This document shows, in pieces, positions 51,865 through 59,608 of a stretch of 64,000 nucleotides of DNA (positions within the stretch are counted from its first letter, which is position 1; the number at the start of each line of letters is the position of its first letter). The translations under genes were made by a program, and so were the position numbers. The DNA is taken from assembly GCF_001628715.1 (NCBI RefSeq), contig NZ_CP011121.1, forward strand, positions 1-64,000, read 5' to 3'. The stretch is from Acetobacter oryzifermentans (lineage in GTDB: Bacteria > Pseudomonadota > Alphaproteobacteria > Acetobacterales > Acetobacteraceae). Under the pieces are notes generated by a model. That model made no database searches and was not told the origin of the DNA. It was given only the letters and a program-made list of their open reading frames with translations.

Positions 51865-53536
51865 CGACGCGGAAATCTCACAGAAGGGTTGTACATCGGG
51901 TTAGATTATGAAAAAGTCTGTTTTGTAGAAAAGAAATTTCCATAATCATCAAGAAAACCCGATGCAGACAGAGTGTAGCGCAGGCGCGTATGAGTTTCCA
52001 GCCTCCTGTGGACGGCGTGTTGTGGCCCGTTTTGACGGGGGGTGCATGAGTTCGGATGGGGGCGTCATTCTGGTGAAGCAGGCTGATGACATTCTGGGTC
52101 TCAGCCGCCGCTTTGCTGCCTGTTTTCGCGATAAGCGGCATCCTGCCTTTGTGGAATACCGGGTTGAAGACCTTGTCCGTCAGCGGATCATGGGCCTGGC
52201 ACTGGGCTATGAAGATCTCAATGATCACGATGCCCTGCGGCATGACCTGATCTTTGGTCTGGCCTCGGGCCGTCTGTCAGGAGGCCGGGCAAACTGCGCA
52301 GCATTGGCTGGCAAATCTACACTGAACCGGTTGGAGCGCAGTGGGCACAAGGCAGATCGTTACTGTCGGATCATTGCTGATCATGAGGCCCTGGCGACCC
52401 TGTTCGTCACGCTCTTTCTGGACCAGCATGAGCGCGCACCCGCCCGCATCGTTCTGGATGTGGATGCCACCGATGACCGTATCCATGGCCATCAGGAAGG
52501 CCGTGCCTTTCATGGGTATTACGGCCATAACTGCTATCTGCCGCTATACATCTTTTGCGGGGATCATCTCCTCAGCGCTACCCTGCGCACGGCAGACAGG
52601 GACCCGGGGAAGGAAGCACTGGCAGACATCCGCCGGATCGTGGAGCAGATCAGGAGCCGTTGGCCCCGGGTGCGTATCCTGGTGCGTGGGGACAGCGGTT
52701 TCGCCCGGGACAGTCTGATGACATGGTGCGAAGACAACCACGTTGACTTCCTGTTCGGGCTTGCAGGCAACACCCGCCTGTATGACCGGATTGCCTCTTT
52801 GTCCGCTGAGGTTCGTGACGAAGCCGCCACGACAGGCAGAGCTGCGCGCGGTTTCGCCTCCTTTGACTGGATCACAAAGGACAGCTGGACGCGCCGCAGG
52901 CGGGTCGTGGCCAAGGCCGAATGGCGCCACGGCAACCGCTATCATCGCTTCATTGTCACCACGCTACCGCAGGGAATGTCCGACCCCCGCCATCTCTACG
53001 AACAGATTTACTGCGCACGCGGGGATATGGAAAACCGCATCAAGGAATGCCAGATGGATCTGTTCTCAGACAGGACCTCGTCCCACACCATCCGGGCCAA
53101 CCAGCTCCGGCTGTGGTTCTCGGCCGCAGCCTATGTCCTGCTGATCGCTCTGCAAAGACTGGCCCTTGGCCAGACCAGCCTGGAGACGGCGACCTGTGGC
53201 ACCATACGCGCACGACTGCTCAAAATCGCGACACGTGTAACGCTCAGCGTCCGTCGGATTGTCCTGTCCATGCCGGACATGTTCCCCTGTCAGCATGAAT
53301 TCGCCCTCGCTCATGCACGATTGCGAAGGCTCCGGCAGGCCATCTGAAGAAACAGACAGTGCACAGACCACATAGCTTCCACCAACACTGCCTTCTCAGG
53401 CCGTGACACCCTCACTGCGTTCAGAACCCGCCGCCAGAAGCACAATATCGTCAATATTCCAGATCGGGCTCCTGTGGGATGACTGAATTCTACAAAATAA
53501 CCCGAAATTGCCTCAAGTGTGAGAAATCAGCGTCGA
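51865..53536 (+). mobile_element. IS1380-type insertion sequence, intact
   Basis: About 1.67 kb, the size of the IS1380 element described from Acetobacter. The termini read TCGACGCGGAAATCTCAC on the left and, inward from the right, TCGACGCTGATTTCTCAC. It encodes one intact transposase. Fragments of the same element occur at 6664-6873 and 25630-25934, so IS1380 has been active repeatedly here. Confidence 0.9.
51962..53347 (+). CDS. IS1380-family transposase
   Basis: This full-length 461-residue transposase has the typical N-terminal VARFDGGCMSSDGGVILVKQ. The catalytic Asp pair sits in IVLDVDATDDRIHGHQEG and ILVRGDSGFARD, with a likely Glu in the C-terminal region GDMENRIKECQMDLFSDRTS. No frameshift or stop is seen, so it may be the source of mobility for this family here. 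Confidence 0.95.
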   Translation: MQTECSAGAYEFPASCGRRVVARFDGGCMSSDGGVILVKQADDILGLSRRFAACFRDKRHPAFVEYRVEDLVRQRIMGLALGYEDLNDHDALRHDLIFGLASGRLSGGRANCAALAGKSTLNRLERSGHKADRYCRIIADHEALATLFVTLFLDQHERAPARIVLDVDATDDRIHGHQEGRAFHGYYGHNCYLPLYIFCGDHLLSATLRTADRDPGKEALADIRRIVEQIRSRWPRVRILVRGDSGFARDSLMTWCEDNHVDFLFGLAGNTRLYDRIASLSAEVRDEAATTGRAARGFASFDWITKDSWTRRRRVVAKAEWRHGNRYHRFIVTTLPQGMSDPRHLYEQIYCARGDMENRIKECQMDLFSDRTSSHTIRANQLRLWFSAAAYVLLIALQRLALGQTSLETATCGTIRARLLKIATRVTLSVRRIVLSMPDMFPCQHEFALAHARLRRLRQAI

Positions 53537-53881
53537 TCGCGCGTTTTTTGCAGATAATGGCAAACGGAACGCAAAATCAGAAGCCAGAGGATCGCACCCA
53601 GCTGGGGCAAGTTTACCCCTCTGGACGAGACTTGCCAGCAAGGCACGAAGTCTAGTCCCAAGGACGCCGGTATAGGTCTGGAGTGATGTCAGAGTTACGC
53701 CCCGTCCATCATGGCCCAGACGGCGAAACAAGGAGATGACACGCTCTTCCAGCACATCATCACCAAAGATGGGACATGTTATCATCACACGCCTCCATCC
53801 AATCGGTTGCGCCTTTTCCGAGAAACCGTACGCAGAAAGCAGCGATAGCGTAAATAGAGTCTTTTCAGTTTCGACATCCAT
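53537..53881 (-). pseudogene. Hypothetical protein, 3' end cut by IS1380
   Basis: An open frame of about 115 residues begins at ATG 53881 and reads into the IS1380 right end. The remaining part (TLFTLSLLSAYGFSEKAQPIGWRRVMITCP ... GVTLTSLQTYTGVLGTRLRALLASLVQRGKL) looks like a winged-helix or MarR-like fold, but I cannot assign a family. The last residues come from the IS. It lies between the IS1380 and the recombinase. Confidence 0.45.
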
Positions 53882-54187
53882 ATCCTCCTATTAAAGCAAC
53901 ATGGATCTCAATCGTTTAGCTCAGGACGCTTAAGGTCAGACCCGAAGGCGTCTGACACACCTAAGATTGGAAGGGATTTTTCCCTCGTCAAGTGGTCCAA
54001 AGATATAGAAATTTCCTCATTATACGGGTGATGGAGCAACCTAGGAATATCAAGGGTATCGCAGGCTATCGGATGAAGAGACAAGAAACTGTTTGAACAG
54101 ATTTTCTGAATCTCAAAGTTTCAGAGAGAACTTCGAAAACAAGTTTACTTCTGGTCTAATCTCCCAAGATCATTAGAATAACGAGTC
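53882..54187. other. Region upstream of the tyrosine recombinase
   Basis: No gene is seen. GTCAGAC at 53935-53941 and GTCTGAC at 53950-53956 form a 7-bp inverted repeat with an 8-base loop (CCGAAGGC). Such short dyads next to a recombinase gene can be core sites, but nothing else confirms an attachment site. Confidence 0.35.
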
Positions 54188-55678
54188 ATGCTTGATACCC
54201 TGCATATAACTGGCTCCTGGCCGGTTTTACGTTCTTATGTTCTTGAGCAGGTAGATCGTCTGACCTGCCAACGTCTGAATGATCCCCAGGCCTCAATTGA
54301 TGTTTTGCGGCCTATTCTCTCGACGGCACATTTTTCCCCACCGCTTCCTGTGCTGATCGCCGGCAGTGCACTTCCCGATGGATCCTTCCTGCCAGATACC
54401 GAATTGCCCCGCCATGCGGAACATGCCGCCGCTGCAGGAGAAGCTGTCAAGGCGACCTTTCCTACTTTGCCTTCTGGCTATCAGATCGAACTGGCGTTGG
54501 AAATTGACTGCGAAAAGCTGGCGTTCGTTGCCACATTGGTGTCATCCAAGATCAGCAGTAACAGTGGCCCACGAGCCGAGAAAGAAGACACTTCAAAGAT
54601 TCTGCCTCCCGCACCTATCGGGCAGGCTCCAGCCAACGTAACACGCTGGTTTTCAGCATTGTGCGAAATCGATATACCAGAGCACGATGGGCGGCTTGAA
54701 ACATCGCAAGCAGCTGTGGGAGCATTCGTGCAACATGGCAAGTCCGCAAATACGCGGCGCGCCTATCGTTCAGCTATTAAGGGATGGTGTGCCTGGACAA
54801 ACCGTCATGGTCTCCCTGCCCTGCCCGCACGCAGCACAGATGTGGCGACCTATCTCGCAGATCTTGCGCTCCGTGGTCGCAAGCCGACGACGATCGAACT
54901 GCATCGTGCAGCACTTCGCTACCTCCATCACATCGCTCAACTTCCTATCCCGACTGCCCAGGCTTTGGTCACGGAAACAGTGGCTGGTATCCATCGATCT
55001 CCTGGCAAGGAAATGCCGCGGCAGGTCAAAGGTCTGACATGGGACATGATGTGCGAAGTGATTGATGCAATCCCGATGACCACATTGGTAGACGCACGCG
55101 ATCGAGCAATCCTCCTGATCGGCTATGGTGGGGCGTTACGACGCTCGGAGTTGGCGTCTATTCGGCTTGAATACGTCACTCTGGATGATGACTGCATGCG
55201 GATTACGCTCCCTCAATCCAAGGGCGATAAGCAGAACAAGGGCACTGTGGTCGCCATTCCCCGTGGTATTACGCGCTTTTGTCCAGTTCGTGCGTGGGAG
55301 ACGTGGTTACGGCTATCGGGTCTTAAACCGCGCAAGAAAACGGCAAACGACCATTCCACGACTGCGGCCTTTCCACGCATCTGGTCTCCTGCGGCCTCGA
55401 AACCAGGTGTGTCACCCCCTCTCCCGAAAATTGGCACACAAAGTCTCTCTGACTGGTCTGTGGCCAAGATCATCAAACAACGATGCCTTGCCGCCGGCCT
55501 CGAAGGAGACTTTAGCGGACATAGTCTGCGTCGTGGGGCCATCACGACGGGGGCGCAAGACAATTACGATCTGATGGCGCTCAAGCGTTTCTCGCGTCAC
55601 CGGGATTACCGAGTCCTGGAAGCTTATATTGAGGATGATCAGGCCCTAACCCGACATCCAGGAAAAAGTCGGTTTTGA
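54188..55678 (+). CDS. Tyrosine recombinase / integrase
   Basis: A 496-residue phage-integrase-family recombinase. The catalytic set is present: Arg318/319 in GYGGALRRSELASIR, His445-x-x-Arg448 in FSGHSLRRGA, His471 in RFSRHRDYRVLEAYIED and nucleophile Tyr480. The N-terminal part contains a SAM-like core-binding domain (SANTRRAYRSAIKGWCAWTNRHGLPALPA) preceded by about 160 less conserved residues. The likely role is plasmid dimer resolution or site-specific integration. It stands 5' of the iteron region and repA, as such resolvases often do on plasmids. Confidence 0.9.
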   Translation: MLDTLHITGSWPVLRSYVLEQVDRLTCQRLNDPQASIDVLRPILSTAHFSPPLPVLIAGSALPDGSFLPDTELPRHAEHAAAAGEAVKATFPTLPSGYQIELALEIDCEKLAFVATLVSSKISSNSGPRAEKEDTSKILPPAPIGQAPANVTRWFSALCEIDIPEHDGRLETSQAAVGAFVQHGKSANTRRAYRSAIKGWCAWTNRHGLPALPARSTDVATYLADLALRGRKPTTIELHRAALRYLHHIAQLPIPTAQALVTETVAGIHRSPGKEMPRQVKGLTWDMMCEVIDAIPMTTLVDARDRAILLIGYGGALRRSELASIRLEYVTLDDDCMRITLPQSKGDKQNKGTVVAIPRGITRFCPVRAWETWLRLSGLKPRKKTANDHSTTAAFPRIWSPAASKPGVSPPLPKIGTQSLSDWSVAKIIKQRCLAAGLEGDFSGHSLRRGAITTGAQDNYDLMALKRFSRHRDYRVLEAYIEDDQALTRHPGKSRF

Positions 55679-55834
55679 ATCGATATAGGCTTAATTCTGC
55701 CTTTCCTAATCTCAAAAACGAAGAAAGGCCGTCGCCTGATATTTCAAAATTCAGATATCTAAAATCGATGCATGAAGAATTTTTACACTCACAGTAATTC
55801 CTGCTTTTTGGGAGCCGACTCGTATTGGAGGTAA

Positions 55835-56133
55835 TTTGGACTCTCTCCACGGGTATAAAATATATCCGTGACCCTTCGGTTTCATTGGACTCTTTCCACG
55901 ATGTCCAACTTTTATCAAGCGGACTTATCCACAATCTAGTTTACGCACCAAATCTTATCCTTTGGACTCTACCCGCGATAAGTTTGGACTCTCTCCACGA
56001 TAATGGGCTTATCCCTTGGACTTTGCCCACACATAAACTAATAAAGAATCAAATAATAACAAATAGCTTTTGCGGACAGAGTCCAAAGAACCGTGGACAG
56101 AGTCCAAATTCCTTCTCGTGGACAAAGTCCAAA
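55835..56133. repeat. Iteron cluster of the RepA origin (oriV)
   Basis: Near-identical 17-bp units of consensus TTTGGACTCTSTCCACG lie on the plus strand at 55835-55851, 55884-55900, 55961-55977, 55983-55999 and 56015-56031. Inverted units (CGTGGACAGAGTCCAAA type) lie at 56071-56087, 56092-56108 and 56117-56133, just before repA. Each unit is itself nearly palindromic (TGGAC-N3-GTCCA). A degenerate copy may sit at 55919-55933. The arrangement marks an iteron-type replication origin and operator for repA. Confidence 0.88.
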
Positions 56134-56169
56134 TTGACGAACAAATTTTCCTTATGACATTGTTCAAGT

Positions 56170-57093
56170 ATGGGACAGATTCATAGCTTACTAGACAGAT
56201 TTGGCGTTGAAGAAATGCGGCGATTAGCCTCACTTGAGGATAAAACGCAACGTCTGTGTGTCGAAGCCGCTCATGAAGTAATGTCTGATGAAGATCAGGC
56301 TATTGGTATAGCTCATGCAGGATTTGCAATGGCCGCTTTACCACATAAAAAAATCTCAGAATCTATTTGGCGCCGCGAAGGAGGTTCAATTCAACTTCTA
56401 GTAGAAAGTGGCTTAGATAAAGAAAATAAAGCCGTAGGCGTGCCATTTGGCGCAATGGCTAGACTTATCCTTCTATATCTACAAACACAAGCTGTAAGAA
56501 CCAGATCCAGAGAAGTCGAGCTCGGATCCAGCATGAATGCTTGGTTAAAAGCAATGGGTGTTTCAGTTGGTGGCAAAACCTATATTGCCGTCAGAGATCA
56601 AGCTAATCGTATTAGTCGATGCCGTTTGACGTTCACTAGAATAAATGCTGGTGCAGAAATTATAACTAACGGTGCGTTTGTCCGTGACGCCATCATGCCA
56701 GTTGAATCTGAAAATGGAAACCAACTATCATTTTGGAAAGAAGCCGTAAGACTAGATGAAGGCTTTTATGAGAGCCTTATTGAACATCCACTTCCTCTTC
56801 GTGAAATCGCAATTCGACAAATATCTAATAAATCTAAGGCTATCGATATTTATATCTGGTTGGCGTACAGATTACATGTACTTAACGATCCGCTTACTTT
56901 AAGTTGGAATACGTTAAAAAATCAGTTCGGCCCGGAATATAAAGAATTACGATATTTTAAAAAAGACATTGTTACTCCGCTTAAAATTGCTCTCTCAGTC
57001 TACCCGGAAGCTAAGGTACAAATGGACGATAAATATGGAATCATTCTTTATCCTTCTCCACCTCCAATTCCCGAAAAGCGAATTGGAAAGTAA
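56170..57093 (+). CDS. repA: Plasmid replication initiator RepA
   Basis: A 307-residue AT-rich protein of the RepA/RPA-type plasmid initiator family. It has helical N-terminal QRLCVEAAHEVMSDEDQAIGIAHAGFAMAALPHKK, then FGAMARLILLYLQTQAVRTRSREVELGSSMNAWLKAMG, and the C-terminal winged-helix KSKAIDIYIWLAYRLHVLNDPLTLSWNTLKNQFG. It binds the surrounding iterons to open the origin and to control its own expression. Three inverted iterons overlap its promoter region and two more lie downstream, which suggests handcuffing copy control. Confidence 0.9.
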   Translation: MGQIHSLLDRFGVEEMRRLASLEDKTQRLCVEAAHEVMSDEDQAIGIAHAGFAMAALPHKKISESIWRREGGSIQLLVESGLDKENKAVGVPFGAMARLILLYLQTQAVRTRSREVELGSSMNAWLKAMGVSVGGKTYIAVRDQANRISRCRLTFTRINAGAEIITNGAFVRDAIMPVESENGNQLSFWKEAVRLDEGFYESLIEHPLPLREIAIRQISNKSKAIDIYIWLAYRLHVLNDPLTLSWNTLKNQFGPEYKELRYFKKDIVTPLKIALSVYPEAKVQMDDKYGIILYPSPPPIPEKRIGK

Positions 57094-57188
57094 ATTTACA
57101 TGTTAATAAGAAAAAATATATTAGTATTGCAGGAAGATTTTAGATTAACTACTTTTCGATAAGCGCAAATTAAAATTTTTGCAAACTT

Positions 57189-57205
57189 TGTGGACAGAGT
57201 CCAAT
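57189..57205 (-). repeat. RepA iteron downstream of repA (inverted)
   Basis: TGTGGACAGAGTCCAAT matches the inverted units before repA with at most two differences. It lies about 95 bases after the repA stop. Confidence 0.8.
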
Positions 57206-57298
57206 CCTTATTACGAACGTAAATTTCTTACCGTAATAAGATCAATTTCTAAGAAACTTTCGTCACATCTAAACATTACCATTCATTTTTGAATTATT

Positions 57299-57315
57299 TT
57301 TGGACTCTGTCCACA
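57299..57315 (+). repeat. RepA iteron downstream of repA (direct)
   Basis: TTTGGACTCTGTCCACA is a near-perfect unit in direct orientation, about 205 bases after the repA stop. It faces the inverted unit at 57189. Confidence 0.8.
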
Positions 57316-57823
57316 ATGAGGGATCAGCATTGGAAAGTCCATTATCCAATCCTCCGTTAACATACATTTTTTTAACCAGAAATCACAGGCATGACTATTT
57401 ATCCGCATGCATCTTATCATAACGGGCTTTCCATAAAGATCAGCTTGCTCTTACTACCCATAATAGCGCACCGTTTCTCTTTTTCTCGAGAGAATTAGCC
57501 CTGCGGATCGCAAGAGAAAGCACAAAATCCTCGCAGTTCAAGTTGCTGCGCCAAAAACAGCCCGTAGTCCATCGAATGATATGTTAGAAACCTGAAATGA
57601 GAAGCCAGAAGCACTAAACTATAGTCTTGCTATCCCTCCAAATGTTAGTTTTTAACGAGTTTGTCACGATGATTACTCCTGTTAATTTAATGGGAAATAC
57701 TCCGACATCAGTAAGACAATATTTGAATTCCCGCTACGACTTGTATGAATATGTATATGCTTACAAAACGTAGCGGATTCATCTAGAATTATGCTTTCTA
57801 TTCGCAATAAATGAATGAGCTTA

Positions 57824-58522
57824 TTAATCCTCATCAAGTAATGTTTGGATTTCTTTGAGACGAGTTCTTATCGCGATTAGCTGCTCAAGCATATGCCTTC
57901 GGGTAGATTTTAATCGCCGAGCCTCAGTAGATAATGCAGCAAAATCAACATGCGAAATATTCCGTTTGATTGATTTACGAAAAGCAATGATGGCTGACCT
58001 TGAAGTGTTTGGACCCACAAGACCTTGCGCGCGAGCAATATCGAGCTCTTCTGGTGCAAGTAGACTTAATTGATAGGCAGCACTATATGAGCCAGGCAAA
58101 GAAGTCTCATCAAGACGGCCGCTATCTACGACATGAGCAATGCGTCTAAATTGAGAAGCAACAGGTTCTGAAAACGGAAAAAATTCTTCGAAGCTTGATT
58201 TAAGTCGATTTTTTTCTTCTCGAGAAAAAAGTACGTTATCGAGCGTATTTAATGCCCGTCCAATCTCCAAAAATGAACGCGCAGCCCTTTCCCATGCAGC
58301 ATTAACGGCTCGTTGAGTTTCAAGAATAACGCGAATACGTGCTTGATCATTTGCCAGTTCAGTGCCAGAAAAAACGCTACTGATAGTCTCTAAGGTTTCC
58401 GATGATACAATAGTTAATTCCCGTAACTCTTGGGGACGGGCATCGAATGCAGGCACTTCATCTGCATCCAAATCCTGTAGAGCTCGCAGAGAAACGCCCC
58501 GCCTTGAAGTTGCTTTGCTCAT
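57824..58522 (-). CDS. parB: ParB-like plasmid partition protein
   Basis: From ATG 58522 (overlapping the parA stop, ATGA) this encodes 232 residues. It has a short N-terminal basic/Ser-rich part, then a helical region with RAVNAAWERAARSFLEIGRALNTLDNVL and PFSEPVASQFRRIAHVVDSGRL, and a C-terminal heptad helix (ARRLKSTRRHMLEQLIAIRTRLKEIQTLLDE). It lacks the classic ParB nuclease/HTH signature, so it belongs to a plasmid-specific centromere-binding type paired with ParA. It probably binds the palindromes upstream of parA. Confidence 0.78.
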   Translation of the reverse strand: MSKATSRRGVSLRALQDLDADEVPAFDARPQELRELTIVSSETLETISSVFSGTELANDQARIRVILETQRAVNAAWERAARSFLEIGRALNTLDNVLFSREEKNRLKSSFEEFFPFSEPVASQFRRIAHVVDSGRLDETSLPGSYSAAYQLSLLAPEELDIARAQGLVGPNTSRSAIIAFRKSIKRNISHVDFAALSTEARRLKSTRRHMLEQLIAIRTRLKEIQTLLDED

Positions 58523-59193
58523 AAATCCAACTCCTGCTTTAGGTATGCCCACAACGCACCGAAAGCTTCAGCATTTTTCGGTTTACTTAGGTCCATCACT
58601 CCAAGCCCTTTACCATTTGCTAAAGATATTTCTTCAGCTTGTGATATTTCTATTGGGCAGACTGGACCTACATTCATTAATTTTGAACGAATAGTCGCGT
58701 AGGAACGCGCACGTATATTAGCTCGATTAATAATAAAAGCCGCTTTTACATCACTTTGTTTCAGATGTCGCATCCATGGAGCGACACTATCAAAGTCATC
58801 TTGGGTCTGTTGGCAAGGTACAAGAACGAAATCAGCCCCTTCACACAGTCCGAGAATCGCGGTCATATTAATTTCTATTGATGGCGGTGTATCAATAACA
58901 ATAAAGTCAGCTGTAGAATTACGCGCTTCTTTCAATGCGCCTCGCCAGTCATCTAGCATTACGCGACGCACTGGAATTTCCGAGACGCCAGAGATTCCAG
59001 CTCTGACGCGTTCACGTCGCTCTGCCCAGGTGGCTAGAGTTGCTTGTTTATCCATATCAAGACCGAGTACATTTTTCCCTGCCCTTGAAGCTAAAACCAA
59101 GATATTTCGTGACAAGGACGACTTACCTACTCCTCCTTTGGGAGAAGATAGCATTATTATAGATTGTCGGTGATTGTTTTTTGGCCTTACCAT
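58519..59193 (-). CDS. parA: ParA-family partition ATPase
   Basis: A 224-residue ParA/MinD-like ATPase with deviant Walker A SSPKGGVGKSSLSRN (Lys19 and Lys24), Walker B-like ADFIVIDTPPSIEINM and QQTQDDFDSVAPWM. As it lacks a long N-terminal HTH it is of the small (type Ib) class, which depends on its partner for operator binding. It forms dynamic gradients on the nucleoid to position plasmid copies. It is co-transcribed with the ParB-like gene by a 4-bp overlap; parS-like palindromes lie upstream. Confidence 0.93.
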   Translation of the reverse strand: MVRPKNNHRQSIIMLSSPKGGVGKSSLSRNILVLASRAGKNVLGLDMDKQATLATWAERRERVRAGISGVSEIPVRRVMLDDWRGALKEARNSTADFIVIDTPPSIEINMTAILGLCEGADFVLVPCQQTQDDFDSVAPWMRHLKQSDVKAAFIINRANIRARSYATIRSKLMNVGPVCPIEISQAEEISLANGKGLGVMDLSKPKNAEAFGALWAYLKQELDL

Positions 59194-59218
59194 TGTGACC
59201 TCAGATCATGAGATAAAA

Positions 59219-59235
59219 ACACGCTAAAAACGTGT
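59219..59235. promoter_or_regulatory. Inverted repeat near parA start
   Basis: ACACG-CTAAAAA-CGTGT is a perfect 5-bp inverted repeat at 59219-59235, about 25 bases upstream of the parA start codon. It may be an operator for the partition proteins. Confidence 0.4.
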
Positions 59236-59292
59236 AACCTAATTGCAGTATACCCGCAAAACATAACGTAGGCAGATAGATATATCCAGAAT

Positions 59293-59323
59293 TTTTACAC
59301 CGTAAAAATTTTACGGCGTAAAA
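59293..59323. promoter_or_regulatory. Tandem palindromes upstream of parA, parS candidate
   Basis: TTTTAC-ACC-GTAAAA at 59293-59307 and TTTTAC-GGC-GTAAAA at 59309-59323 are two perfect 6-bp palindromes of identical arms and 3-bp spacers, 16 bp apart, 100 bp upstream of parA. This is the expected form for a centromere/operator bound by a plasmid ParB. The spacer variation suggests that the arms are the recognition element. Confidence 0.65.
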
Positions 59324-59608
59324 TAATGCGGTCAAATATACCATACACCAGCCCTGAGCATGTGGCGCAAGTGGTTGGTGCTCGCCATGCTCGCCCGCTA
59401 CGCGGTCTGTGCGTGGCTCCGCTCCCGGCGCAGAGCGCCGCACTTGCCCCACCCACTCCGGCCCGGTTGTCAGGAAAGTATCAAGGAGAAGGAATAAGGA
59501 GAGAGTAAACACTCCCAGTCCTGCACTTGATCCCGACCAACCCAGCAATCAGGCCCCCGACCCTCAGAAGAGGTGTCGGGCGAAGCCGTTTGAACGGAGT
59601 GTGTCATC
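59324..59608. other. Gap between par region and methylase-helicase
   Basis: No gene is visible. The GC-rich stretch about 59395-59450 has short inverted repeats, and CCCGAC (about 59557) with GTCGGG (about 59575) can form a hairpin. The Shine-Dalgarno-like GGAG of the next gene lies near 59596. Confidence 0.4.

Larger units (their letters stand above)
57094..57823. other. Non-coding region between repA and parB with two more iterons
   Basis: No gene is visible in about 730 bp. Two RepA iterons occur in opposite orientation: an inverted unit (TGTGGACAGAGTCCAAT) at 57189-57205 and a direct unit (TTTGGACTCTGTCCACA) at 57299-57315. The rest holds no repeat or terminator that I can name. Confidence 0.6.

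Noticed and set aside
55835..56133. CRISPR-like repeat array
   Set aside because: Units of 17 bp occur in both orientations with irregular spacing and flank repA; these are iterons, and no cas gene is present.
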